This document shows positions 1 to 11,120 of a DNA stretch of 64,000 nt, in pieces (positions within the stretch are counted from its first letter, which is position 1; each line of letters starts with the position of its first letter). The position numbers and the translations under genes are program-made. Source of the stretch: Campylorhamphus procurvoides (lineage: Eukaryota; Chordata; Aves; Passeriformes; Dendrocolaptidae); contig WBMV01001232.1 of the NCBI GenBank assembly GCA_013396655.1, positions 186,001-250,000 on the forward strand, written 5' to 3'. The notes below the pieces were generated by a model. The model made no database searches, was not told the origin of the DNA, and worked only from the letters and a program-made list of their open reading frames with translations.

Positions 1-1289
1 AAGCCGCAACTGGGGGGTGAAGGGCCCTGGGAGAGCAGAACAGATAAAAGCAGCAGCACAAACATACATGTGATTGTGGCCCAACATCTTGGACTTTATA
101 GCAGCTGAGAGCCTGCTGAATCTAAGCAGTGACTATTAATCTTTCTCTGTCCCTTCTGTCCCTCTCTCTCTCTTTTTTTCCTCCTAACTTCCTCTTGAAA
201 TCTGGGTAACTTAAAGTTGGATGGGTTAGAGTTTGCTAAGTCACTGATTTGTGAAGTGCATTATTTTGATTGAATGTTGCTTTAAAATTTGCCAAATGTC
301 TTATTCTACCTCAATGTTCTAAAGTTTTCAAATGAAAGCATGTTTGAGAACTTCATTGTGTTCTCCCCTTGCACCACCTCAGGGTGTCGAAGTACCTAAA
401 CCTTTAAAAAAAAACCCAAAAACTTGCCAAGTGAGCTGGGGGCTTTACAAGCTTTCTGGTACTTTGATTGTTAATTCACATATGGTTGCATTCTGATTTC
501 ATGCAGTGCTTCTGTGGATTCTGTCACAAGAAAACCTATAAAGAAAGATATAATTGACCTTATGAAAAAACAAGCTTTAATAATTTTCAAATATGTATGA
601 GGAATATCCATGTTTTATCCCACTGTGACTACAAATGCACAAGATCTACTTCAAATGAACAAGTCATAATAAGAGAGCTAAGCCACACTTTCTGCCCTCA
701 GCATTACTGGTGTGTGGTGTAAGGTCAATGGTCTCACCTCACTAATGATTAGATTTAAAAAATGGGATTTTCCCGTGTCAGTGTTGTCTCTACACTCTTC
801 CATCACCATCTAATATTTTTTTTTGTTGACACAACTGAATAGTTCAGTTCATGTTACAAATTTTAATTGTTCTCTGTTAGAACAGTAATGTTGATACAAC
901 AGCAGTGCAATCAACATAATCAAGTGTTATTCATGACATGGAAAATATACTCTTTATTAGACTTCCTAAATTAAGGTGAAAATATTATGACTACCTAAAG
1001 TAGTCAAAAATTCCCTTTGCATGCAATATTCTAAAGGGTATTGGAAGGTGAATGAAGAAAGACCATCTGGTGCATTTTCCAACGTGAAAAAAATAGTTTT
1101 GCAGTGACACATTTAGATTACCACTTTTACTTTTGGTAATCTATCAGTGAGGAAAAATGTATCACAGAGCAATAGAAGACTGGGGAATAATGCTAAGAGA
1201 AATAGCAGAAATATCAATCCTGGATGTTTTAAGAAATATTAAAAAACATCTCAGAAATAAAATACCTATCAGACCCAGACATCTCTGAG
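1..1289. other. Unique DNA, no gene recognised
   Basis: No coding exon or known repeat can be supported here. The first 130 bases are richer in G+C than what follows and could be the clipped edge of a repeat or transcript lying mostly outside the window, but I recognise no family. A pyrimidine tract (CT-rich, then T-run) lies at about 141-194. The rest is ordinary AT-rich DNA. Confidence 0.6.
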
Positions 1290-2023
1290 AATCTGTGTAA
1301 GGTCCTGAGCCTATCTTGGGACAATCCCAAGTACAAATACAGGCTGAAGGAAGTATGGATTGAAAGCAGCCTTGAGGAAAAGGATTTTGGAGGGGCTGGT
1401 GGATAAGAACCTAAGCATGAGTCAGCGATATGCACTTACAGCCCAGGAAGCCTGGGCTTCATCAAAAGCAGTGTGGCCAGTAGATCGACGGATGGGATTC
1501 TTTTGCTCTGCTCCATTCTGGTGAGCCCCACACTGGACTGCTGTGTCCAACTCTGGGGCCTGTAACAGAAGGACATGGACCTGCTGGAGGGAGTTCAGCG
1601 AAGGGTCACAAAAATTATCAAGGTGCTGGAGCACCTCTCCTATGAACACAGGCATAGAGTTCAGGCTGTTCAGCCTGGAAAAGAGAAAGCTCTGGGGAGA
1701 CCTTAAGCAACTGTCCAGTACCTAAAGGGGGGCTACAGGAAAGCTGAAGGGGAACTTTCTACAGGGACATGTAATTATGAGAGGAATGTCTTCAAACTGA
1801 AAAAGGGTGGATTCAGTTTAGGTAGCAGGAAGAAATTCTTTACTATGAGGGTGGTGAAACACTGTAGCACGTTTCCCAGAGAAGCTGTGGATGCCCCCTC
1901 CCTGGAAGTGTTCAAGGCCAGGTTGGATGAGGCCCTGGGCAACCTGATCTAGTGAGTGACATCCCTGCTCATGGCAGGGGATTTGGAAATAGATGATCTT
2001 TAAAGTCCCTTCCAGGGACTACA
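1290..2023 (+). mobile_element. CR1 LINE, 5'-truncated 3' portion
   Basis: This is the end of the second ORF and the 3' UTR of a CR1 non-LTR retrotransposon, the dominant LINE of birds. Recognisable CR1 blocks occur in the expected order: the 'aaggtcctg' block near 1296, 'gtggataagaacctaagcatgagtcagc' type text at about 1398-1425, the 'aactctggggcc' block at 1550-1561, 'ttcagcctggaaaagagaa' at about 1667, 'aggaagaaattctttact' at 1827 and 'atggcaggggatttgg' at 1972. Many substitutions and stops make it a dead copy. The terminal short repeat (ATTCTATGA type) normally closing a CR1 is missing. Immediately downstream a second CR1 piece begins in the opposite orientation. The small frames on both strands in this interval are remnants of this element, not genes. 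Confidence 0.9.
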
Positions 2024-2029
2024 CTTTCA

Positions 2030-2400
2030 GGGATGGGTGGTCCACAGCTTCCCTGGGCAACCTGTTCCAGTGCCTCACCATCCTCTGAGTAAAGAATTTA
2101 CTCCTGACAACTTATCTAAATCTCCCATTTTTTAGTTCAAAACTCTTCTCCCTTGTCCTATAAACACCTGCCCAAGTGAAAATTCACTTCCATCTTTTTT
2201 ATAAGCTCCGTTTAAATGTTGGAAGGATGTACTGGTGAAGATGAAAAACATGATAGGTTCCAGAACAGACCCCTGCAGCACTTTGCTTATTACCAGACAT
2301 AAGGTAGAGAATGACCTGTTAATGATGACTATGTGAACCTGTAATCTGGTCATCAAAACAGTCTTTTACCAACCTACTTGTCTACCTATACAGACAGTAA
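2030..2400 (-). mobile_element. CR1 LINE fragment, inverted next to the previous copy
   Basis: On the reverse strand this is CR1 3' UTR and RT-end sequence. On the + strand it shows the complement of the CR1 tail: 'tccctgggcaacctgttcc' at about 2051, 'ctcttctcccttgtcctat' at about 2143, then 'cagacccctgcagcac' at about 2267, which corresponds to the CR1 block after the RT palm motif. The segment that should lie between the tail and the RT-end block is absent, so the copy carries an internal deletion near 2235. It starts within about 7 bases of the end of the + strand CR1, giving a tail-to-tail pair. Divergence is high in the last 130 bases, where the boundary is approximate. Confidence 0.75.
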
Positions 2401-5400
2401 TATTGCCATTTTTTATCCAGATCTCATTTTGAAATATATCTCCCATGTTATCTATTTATAGACATTTGTGAATGTACGAATAAGAAGATTCAGAATATAC
2501 CATTAATTTTTAGTTAGTAGTAATTTATGCATTTACATTTACAGAAACTTATAGTTACTGGATTTTTGTTTGTTTGATTATGGCAGGTTTTCTTTTTGTT
2601 TTGTTTTGTTTTTGTTTTGTGGGTGGGGTGGGATGAGTCAAAGGAAAATACCAAGTTTTCTATGGTGCTACATTCTGAATATGTAGGCTGAAACATAGGT
2701 TCTCAAAGGTTTATAGTTGCCTAATTTGAACTCAAACTGAAACACAAATTGACTGTGGCTACATGTGTCTTAAAAACCTTAATGGGTGGCTATTTGAATC
2801 CTTAGGTAAATAGAGAACATTTACTGAAACAGAAAGGTTCCCATCTTACTGACTCTAGCATAATTATTTGAACTGTGAAGTTCAGCACAGAGGACAGAGA
2901 AAAAGTAAACACTGGCAGTGTAGAAGTCAACAGAGGTACTGCAAAACTTAATGCGAAACAACCATCATGATGGAGGACCAGCAAATGCTAACCAGTAGAA
3001 AACTAGGGCCAGGGTCACAAGTATGTACAGACTTAGGGAGAAGTTTAGCAGCAGTTCTGAGGGATTAATACTTTAGCTGTTGGATTTGGTCACTTAGAGT
3101 CTTAGAGATACATGTAAGAGGAAATCACCTTTGAAAATGAGACCTTGACTCCTAAATTGACAAAAAAATATAACTATGAATGGAGCAACACCTAACTTAG
3201 GCCTGAAATCTAAGCTATACCTGTGCTGTTCTCCTGATCAGCAAATGATTATGCATATTAATTAAAGATTAAGCTCCTTGCTGAAATGTTAGGATATGAG
3301 TCAATAAATAGTTTATGAAAAACAAATATTACCTTGCTTTACTGTCAGATGCGTGATTTTAATACAGTAATTATAAAGTAATATGCCTAATAGAGTAGAA
3401 TGAAGGGCCATAGTATTTTGGAAATATTTTTGTTGTAATTAATTTTTGCAAGTGACTTCAGAGCTTATGTGACAGCTCTAGTCAGATTCAGAAAAGATGT
3501 ATCTCAAGCAAAAGTAATGGACATCTTCTCAAATTGCGTGGACAATATCCTTCAGCTGTGACTGGGAAGAACTACCTTTGGGAAGCTCCAGCCTATTTAA
3601 TCCTAGGCCTCACTGCTTAGTCTTATACAAGTGTGTCAATTAGTGTCAACTATAATGGTGGGGGTTTTTTGTAATGTGGGCATCTCTCTCCTAGGAACTG
3701 GACAAACTGCCAACTTACTATATCTGAACTACAGTTTTCAATCACCGGCTACCTGGGTTGAACTTGTAGAAAGAACTTACAGGGCAAAAGGCTTTAAATC
3801 ATGTGCATTTCAACTTCTTTTCAGGTATGTATGGCTGCATCTATACTAGCATATCTAAATAGGATGAGGTTGTGTGTCCAACACTGCCTCAGATTTATTC
3901 ATACTGTTTAATTAAAGGCAGTGGGGCTGTAGTGAGATGTCAGCATCCTAAGCTTCTCAGGAAAAATCTGATGCTATTGATCACTTAGTCTTTGATTTTT
4001 GATATCTTCTTCTGCTTATTTCTATACTTTTTCTAAACACATTTTGTAAATGTGAGCTTTATCTCCCTTGGTTGTCAATCATTCAGTTTTCTTTTCTATT
4101 TAAATTGCATTAACAAGATTTTACTCCTACAGTGACCACTGGTGGGCCACTGAGATGTGTGTTTACAACCTAGAATCTCTTCTGTGTTTACACTCCCGCA
4201 AACCACACAGCTAAGTTATTCTACACAGAATAACAACTAGCTACACTATAAGCTACATATATCCTAGACCAAACTTGACTACTTAGGTAATTGTTATCAC
4301 AGCTAAACCAAGGTAAAATTTATAAATGCCAGGACAAGCCCAAACAAGTCCTGAGACTATGCCCCACTGGGTGACAGACTGCATCTTTTATGTAACAATG
4401 AAAAATATCATATTTAATGGAGTACAGATATGGCTTCAGAGCAATTCAGGCTCTCATCTGCCCATGTCAGAGGCAAAGAAAGAGGCAAAGGAATATGTCC
4501 TTCCAGATTTTCATCTGCCGGACATGATGGAGTTCATAGGGAACAATGTGAACCTCCCAAGTGATGGTCAAATATCATAAAAAGATGCCTGGCTTGTACC
4601 TATACTTCCGCACTTTAAGAATGAAATTACATCAATTCTGCTGTATTTTGAAATGCTTAATTCTTAAACGTTATGAATAGATGTTTGTTTTTTCAATGCA
4701 GTAATCATCTGAAAAGAACATTCACTCCCAACAATGTAAATGTAGTATGAATTGAATTCTGCTTTATACTTTTAATTAAGAATTCCACAAAGAGTAACGA
4801 CAGCCATCAAGTTGATTTGGAATTCTGTCAGTGAAGTGCAAATGAGAAACATATGGAAAATAGAGTTTAAATTCCCTTTACTAGGTTACATATCTCTGTC
4901 ACTTGTCAAGGAGCAGCAAAATGGATGATACAATGTGCATTGTAAATTCTACGGAGCTGAACAGTAATATCTCATCCTCTGCATATATTTCCAGCAACAG
5001 GAGGAGCAAAAGTGAGTAGCAAGTAGGTGGAAAAGGGTCAACCCCTGGCAGTGATGAAATTCTGTGCTGTTGTTCAAGGAGAGCTGGCTTTGAGAGATTT
5101 TTACAGGTAAGCTTTTGCTTAGAATAAACAGATAGACATATAACCTCACTGCTACAGAGAAAGATTGTTGTATGCTTGGTCTTCCCTCCTGATAACTGAA
5201 CTGTGAAGTGTTTTGAACTGTCTTGGATCAAAGGACGAAGTGTCCTTGGAGATGACATAATTTAATTAAAAACCTGTAGTTTCACTTGTCTACATGTAGC
5301 AAATAAAAAACCCACCCTGTTAAATGAGTGGCATACTAGATACAGTATGAAAATCAAATGAACATTGGCTCTTATTGTCCTTGGGTGTTGTGCATTAAAC

Positions 5401-6855
5401 TGAGTTATATTCATGATGAAAAAGAGGTGGGTTCATTTCAGGTAGGATTCACTTAACTAAACCACAGTGAGTACATCTCATCTACAGTTATTACCCCTGG
5501 GTCTCCCATTACTGTCAATAAAGAGCAATAGACACCTTGAGGAGGCAGTTTATCTCGCGCTAAAGTGTATGCCTGAAACAGGCTGAGTCATGCCCCGAAA
5601 CTGTCCCTCTCAGTAAGAAAATTAAGAAGTTTCTTTGCAGGTAAGATGAAACTGGGTAAAAAGCTGCACGTGGGCAACTACTACAGACTACCTAACATCC
5701 TGCAAGTTTGGACTCACTTTCCATGCAGCAGCCACAGCTGTCGCTTTTCAAATATGTGTATACTTATAATACAATGGGATTTTCGTAAAAAGATGCCTCT
5801 GTCTCAACAATGAAACTGGATCCAGCTCACTCCTCATAAGGGTGAACCAATACAGAGGTTCCAAGCTATTGCCAGATGATAGTCAAAAGTTGCTGTAGTA
5901 TTCTACAGCAGTGTGAAGTGGAAAGGCATGGAGGGCATGACTGGAATGAGGAAGAGGGTAGGAGAATTCTGTGAGAAGATTTTAATTCATTCATGGAGAT
6001 GAGAAAAATTAGTGTCAAAGATTACGAAATGGAAGTTTTCCATTTATTTTCGACATGGTGTCACTTACATTGCAAAATCCCTTTTTCGGCAATCTTCCTG
6101 TTTTCACAGTTTTTCTTATTGGGATGCCAATCTTCCAAGGAAAGCAACTTCTTTCAGCTCTGGTAAGAAAGGACTAGTCTTGCTGCTTTTGATTTTGTGC
6201 CATGGTGGATCCTTTCTTATGATTGCTTAACAGCTGTGTTGGGATATCACAAAGAATATTGAGGGGAGCGCTGTTTTGCTTACAGTCGTGCTTTCCTCCA
6301 GTGCCTTCTGAGCTTGACAGATCTTTATCTCAACAAGCTGGAGCCTGTGCACAATGCTTTCTGCCTCACCTTTGCTGTGAGCTCTAGAATACTGAGAAAA
6401 CAGAAACACACTCTGAGAAATCCTATAAAATAGATTTTACTGTGGTGTGAATATTTTCAAGCTGCTGTCTAGCACTGACCCAAAAAGAAAAAATACTTTT
6501 ACATAGGTGAATAGCAGACAGGGATGTCAAGCATGGAATCATTTAACTGTTTACATTGGTTCACAGCCAGCTCAATACTGACTGTTGTGGGTACGCTTTG
6601 CCATCACTAAAGCATATGAATGATAAGGGCCAGGCAGCTAAAAGCTTTTTATTTAAAACAATTGTTTAAGAAACCCATTGTAAAAATCACACCTTTTTTT
6701 TGAACGACCTAACAAATAGCTTTCTGATTTGCAAAAAAAAAAGTAAAAATAGTATTTTTGTGTCTGGACTTTAAAATTTAACTACAAAGCAACAGGACAC
6801 ACTTTGATTTTATTGCTGCAATCACTTTTGGTTTCTAGACTATGACATCTATGTC
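2401..6855. other. Unique AT-rich DNA, no gene recognised
   Basis: No recognised exon, RNA gene or transposon is visible in this 4.4-kb stretch. A T/G-rich tract sits at 2588-2634. Short open frames at 3631-3849 (+), 4326-4580 (+) and 4899-5258 (-) have no family features, no CpG-rich start and no supporting splice context that I can identify. I treat them as chance frames. Confidence 0.6.
2588..2634. repeat. T/G-rich low-complexity tract
   Basis: A run of TTTTG units passes into GGGTGGGG. It is a simple-sequence tract with no sign of function beyond possible polymorphism. Confidence 0.8.
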
Positions 6856-7488
6856 ATCTACCAGAAGTCCTGGTTAACTGGAGTAGTTCCATCTGACTGG
6901 ATATTAGAGAATGTAATCCCTATCTACAAGAAAGATTAAAAGGATAATCCAGGGAACTACAGGCTTGTCAGCCTCACCTCAGTTGCAGGCAAAGTTATGA
7001 AAGAGATCATCCTGAGTGCCGCTGCATGGCAGATGCAGGACAACCAGGTGATCAAGCCCAGTCAACATGGATTTATGAAAGGCTTATGATGCTGCTTCAC
7101 CAAGCTGATCTCCTTCTACAAAAAGGTGACCTGTTTGGTGGATGAGGGAAGGGCTGTAGGTGTGATCTCTCCGGACTTCAGTAATGCATTTGACACCATA
7201 TCCCTCAGCATCATCCTAGAAAAAAACATCTGTTTGTCGCTTGGGTGGGTAGACTCTTTGAAGGGTAAAAAACTAGCTGGATGGCTGAGCCTGGAGGGTT
7301 GTGGTGAACGAAGCTAAATCCAGTTGGCAGCTGGTTGCTAGCAGTGTTCCCCAGGGCTCACTTTTGGGTCCAGCCCTCTTTAACATCTTTATTGATGGTC
7401 TAGAGGTGGGGATTAGTGAACCCTCAGTAAATTTGCTGATGACACCAAGTTTGGTGGGAGTGTTGATGTGCTGGAGGGTAGGAAAGCT
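6856..7488 (+). mobile_element. CR1 LINE, reverse-transcriptase fragment
   Basis: This is a piece of CR1 ORF2 covering the fingers and palm of the reverse transcriptase, which in a live element copies its RNA at the target site. Blocks in order: 'gaagtcctggttaactgga' at about 6864, the 'SQHGFMK' block at about 7061-7082, a 'DFSNAFDTI' block near 7171-7198, '[18 protein letters not shown]' at about 7341-7395, and the catalytic FADD box (bases of K-F-A-D-D-T-K) at 7429-7449. Stop codons and at least two frameshifts break the frame: the FADD box lies in a different frame from the block before it. The copy is truncated at both ends, lacking the endonuclease domain and the 3' UTR. Confidence 0.92.
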
Positions 7489-10039
7489 CTCTTTTGATTT
7501 ATCATTTTAATATGTCTAATTAAGATACCATTTTTTTCTGATTTGCAATTATGGTCATAATTTTTATATTGCATGTTGATTTTGCAGCAATATTTTATTA
7601 TGGTTTAATCTAAGAATATCTATTATTGACTTTCCTGCTTGCTGATAAAGTTGATGTATGGGTGTTTTTTTCATCTGTTTCCTGCATCATTCGTAAGCTG
7701 TTTTTGGCAGTCACAATGATGATAGTTTAGTTTGTGAACTTAGGCGGTGTCAGCAATAAGAGTGCTTTACGAAGGATATATTGCTCTTAAAGGCACATCA
7801 GTGACAGAAAAGATACTTTTGTTGTTCTAGCATTTAGTGTATCTGTAGGTATGTAAATATTCTTCACTGCTCAGAATCCTCCATTCTGTATTATTTGCTT
7901 GTTTTTTTCTCTCTCCTTACAGGAAGAATCAGACTTTAGCTAGACTTAAATACATTCTTTCTCTCAAATACCATTTTCAAAAGAACATATTAATTGCTCT
8001 CAGTCAAAAGCAATTTAGGTATTATGAAGGATCTAAAAAAAATTAAACATGTATCTATTAAATGCTTTTGCACTTATTATGTCTTTCTTTTCTCTTTATT
8101 TTCTTTGTCAGAGTCAGACTTTGACAGAACTTAGATCAACCATATTAATTCAAATTGTCTTCATCTGTGATGCCAGGATATGCTCTCTTGATCTTATTCA
8201 CTGTTTTCAGCTGCAGTGGGTAGTAACCAAAAGCATAACAACAAGCAGAATAGTAATGCTAAATCCTTAGACCACCATATTTTCAAAATGGCTGCATGTT
8301 TGAGGCCAGTTGTTTTCATGAACAATTACAGCACTCTAAATTACTCACTGATAACTCAAGTAATTATGGAAACAAAAATCTCTTTTAGCATACAGAGTAC
8401 TTGGGAACAATTTTCAAACACCATTTTGCATATTCTGCATTCCAAATTTGTTACGAATATTAAGACACAAGACTGTTTTTGTTCTATTACTGGATGTTTT
8501 TCAAGCTTATAGGACATTTAAAATGGCAAAAAAGAACAATTCTGGTTTGTACATTTGCACTAGTACAAACTGCACTCCATGAATATTTATAAAGATTCTT
8601 TCTCTATGACATTTTAGAATGACTATTGCCTGATAAAAATGTTTTGTAAAGAGAATCAAAGAGGTTAAAATGCCATCAAACAAAATCTGACGAATTTCCT
8701 GACTATATATGCTACCACTATATTTCTGCAGCAATATTTGGCTGTAATTATAGGATTACAGAATTCTGACCAATGTGTTTGATGTTAGTTTTCTGAATTT
8801 CGTTCTCAATGGCTATTTCATTTGTGATTTAGCCTTTGTAAAGGCAGCCATACTTCTCTTTGTCTTTTTGCTTATTTTTACATCTTTAGATTGGCATAAA
8901 AGTCAAGAAACTATTTTTTTTTACAAATTAATTTGGTGTGATTTAAACTGTGTTGATACCTTTGCCCTTTTTATTCACTTGACATTCTATTTTGATTTGT
9001 CAAACTATTTTCTTTTAACTTATGTTATCTATACATACAGTTCAATAGATCATAATTTGGATAATCACATGCATACCTTGAAGAGCTCAGGAAAGAAAGG
9101 TGCCTTTTATGAAAAACAGAAATACAGATGCACATACTTAGTTTTGTTGCAAATGCATTTAGAAATCTCCATTGCTATAAAGTCTGAATAATCAGGATTT
9201 TGACAAATTTTTATATCATATGAACTAACCTCTTTTATTTCTGAATGAACATGGTTTCCATCCAAGCAAAAGAAAACAAAAAGAGATTCTTGGCAATAAA
9301 CATTTTTTTTAAAATGAATTCAGTCTATTTAGTATGTTTTCATTTAATTTCTAACCAGCAATGAATTATCCCTACGATTCTTTATTTTGAGCCTTAATGC
9401 AAAACTTCTACCAATACAGCTACAGAATCAGGTCTGAAAAATATTGTCAGAGACCCTAAACCTAGTTTCCAGTCAGATCTATCTATCTATCTAGCTATCA
9501 TTAGCTATCCATCCATCCATCCATCCATCTGTCATTCATGTGTGTATGTATACATATATATATATATATACACACAGGCATATGTAGGCACACATGGTAA
9601 TCCAGGTTTAAAGAGCACTAGGGATGAAAGTTACTGTCTGTGCTGCCAGCTGTAGCCAATTTCAATCAATCTCAGCTTCGATTTTTGTCATTAGAAAATC
9701 TTTCCAGGCTGATTCTGTGCAGTCTTCCATGCTGCTTTATTTTTGTGCTGTTTGATACAGACACAGAGAAAGGATAACTCTCTTATTTAATGAATCTTGT
9801 TTTCTGTCTGAAAACTGTTATATTATATCCATTCTTTCTTAAAATACAATGACCAAACCAGTGCACCACTTCAGATTATGTGTTCCTGGCACATAGCAGA
9901 GGAACATGCTGCTTTATGTGCTATATCTCATTTTATTCATGTATGATTTTTTTTTGCCTTACATAACTGAATTGCACAATTTTTTCAATACAGTGTTCAA
10001 CTTGTTGCATAGGATAGTATTTGTTCTTTTTGTGTTTAG
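7489..10039. other. Unique AT-rich DNA, no gene recognised
   Basis: Apart from the microsatellite at 9478-9576, no element is recognised. The longest open frame of the window lies here (8775-9191 +, 138 codons). Its product would be dominated by Phe, Leu, Ile and Tyr, as expected of a chance frame in AT-rich DNA, and I see no domain. Confidence 0.6.
9478..9576. repeat. Compound microsatellite (ATCT)n-(ATCC)n-(TA)n
   Basis: ATCT units, then ATCC units, a short interrupted stretch with GT, then a run of TA followed by CACACA. The mixed structure is typical of a length-variable locus. Confidence 0.92.
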
Positions 10040-11120
10040 AAATACTGTGATTTGCCTTCATTCAGCAGTGTATCCTTGCATGATTTTAGTATTCTTTATT
10101 TGTCCCCACTCAACAGCGAATTTAAGAAGCATATGAAAATATTAAATAATAATAGACCTAGAACAGAACCCTGAAAAGCCCTACTTGACACAGCCTTCGT
10201 TTTGACAGAGAAACATTAAAAATTTTCTCTTGTCTATGATATTTTCATCTAGATTATGTCTCCCAAGGCTGCTTATGAGAATGTCTGTCATAGCCTTGCT
10301 CAGGCCAGGATATATGTAACCTACTTTTTCTTCTCTATTCACAAGGCCTGCTATTCTCCACCAGAGAGAAATCGTGTTTTAGTTGACACAATCCATTCAT
10401 GACAAATCCATATAACTTGTCACTCACCCCCTTATTTTCTTACGTCTGCCACTAGTGGTTGATATATCTCCTAGTTGCAGTAGAGCTATGTTTTGAAAAT
10501 TGGTGCAGAAAAGAAGTAAAGATATTAGCTTTTCTATCATTAGCTGTGGGTAGCTCTATTGCTCTGCTGAACAGCAGACTGACCCTTTACTTTTTTTTTC
10601 TCATTTTTCACTTGACATTCTCCTTGTCCATTGTTAATTGCCGCTCCATTTTTTTTTCTCCATGGTTCTCATTTTGTCCCTATATGTTCATGCCATACTT
10701 TCATGTTCATCTTATTAGTCTGGCCTAGTTTCCACTTGCTTTTTACTAATTTCTTTTTTAAATCCATGAAGTGTTCTTCAATTAGACAAGTAGCTCCCTT
10801 ACGATATTTTCTGTCTTTCCTCTGCAGGGAAATAGCTTGCACTTGAGTCTTTTAAGTCTTGTTTTTTAAAGTCCTGCCAGATTTTTAGAATATCTTTTCT
10901 GCTCAGACTAACCTCTCAGGATATGCAGTCCATCAATTCTCTGAGTTTATTGCAGTCTTCTTTCCTGGAATCCATTGTTTTTACTTCACACATTATTATG
11001 CTAAAAAAAAAAATTCTTTTGCTGCCTTATGATTCCTCCCACCTCAATATTCTACAGTTTTAAAGGGAAAGGAAGTCTGTAAGATTTTTCTCTCTGATGA
11101 CTATTTCCACTAATGGTGGC
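10040..11120 (-). mobile_element. Probable ancient LINE (CR1/L3-like), heavily decayed
   Basis: On the reverse strand several blocks resemble the RT C-terminal half of old CR1/L3-type LINEs. On the + strand these are 'agacctagaacagaaccct' at about 10154 (the complement of the 'GSVLGPxL...' downstream block), the stretch at 10276-10420 resembling the 'catagccttgctcaggcc / ccatgacaaatccat' region of such elements, and diffuse similarity to about 11100. There are many indels and no frame survives. I base this on remembered family text, so the element class and both boundaries are uncertain. Confidence 0.45.

Noticed and set aside
4899..5258. 119-codon reverse frame with a Leu run
   Set aside because: No domain, overlapping alternative frame of similar length, ordinary AT-rich setting.
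8775..9191. Longest open frame (138 codons, + strand)
   Set aside because: Phe/Leu/Ile/Tyr-rich product in very AT-rich DNA, no domain, no supporting context. Frames this long are expected by chance in 64 kb.
10445..10462. CTCF-like 'tgccactagtgg'
   Set aside because: One base shorter than the core; spacing does not fit.
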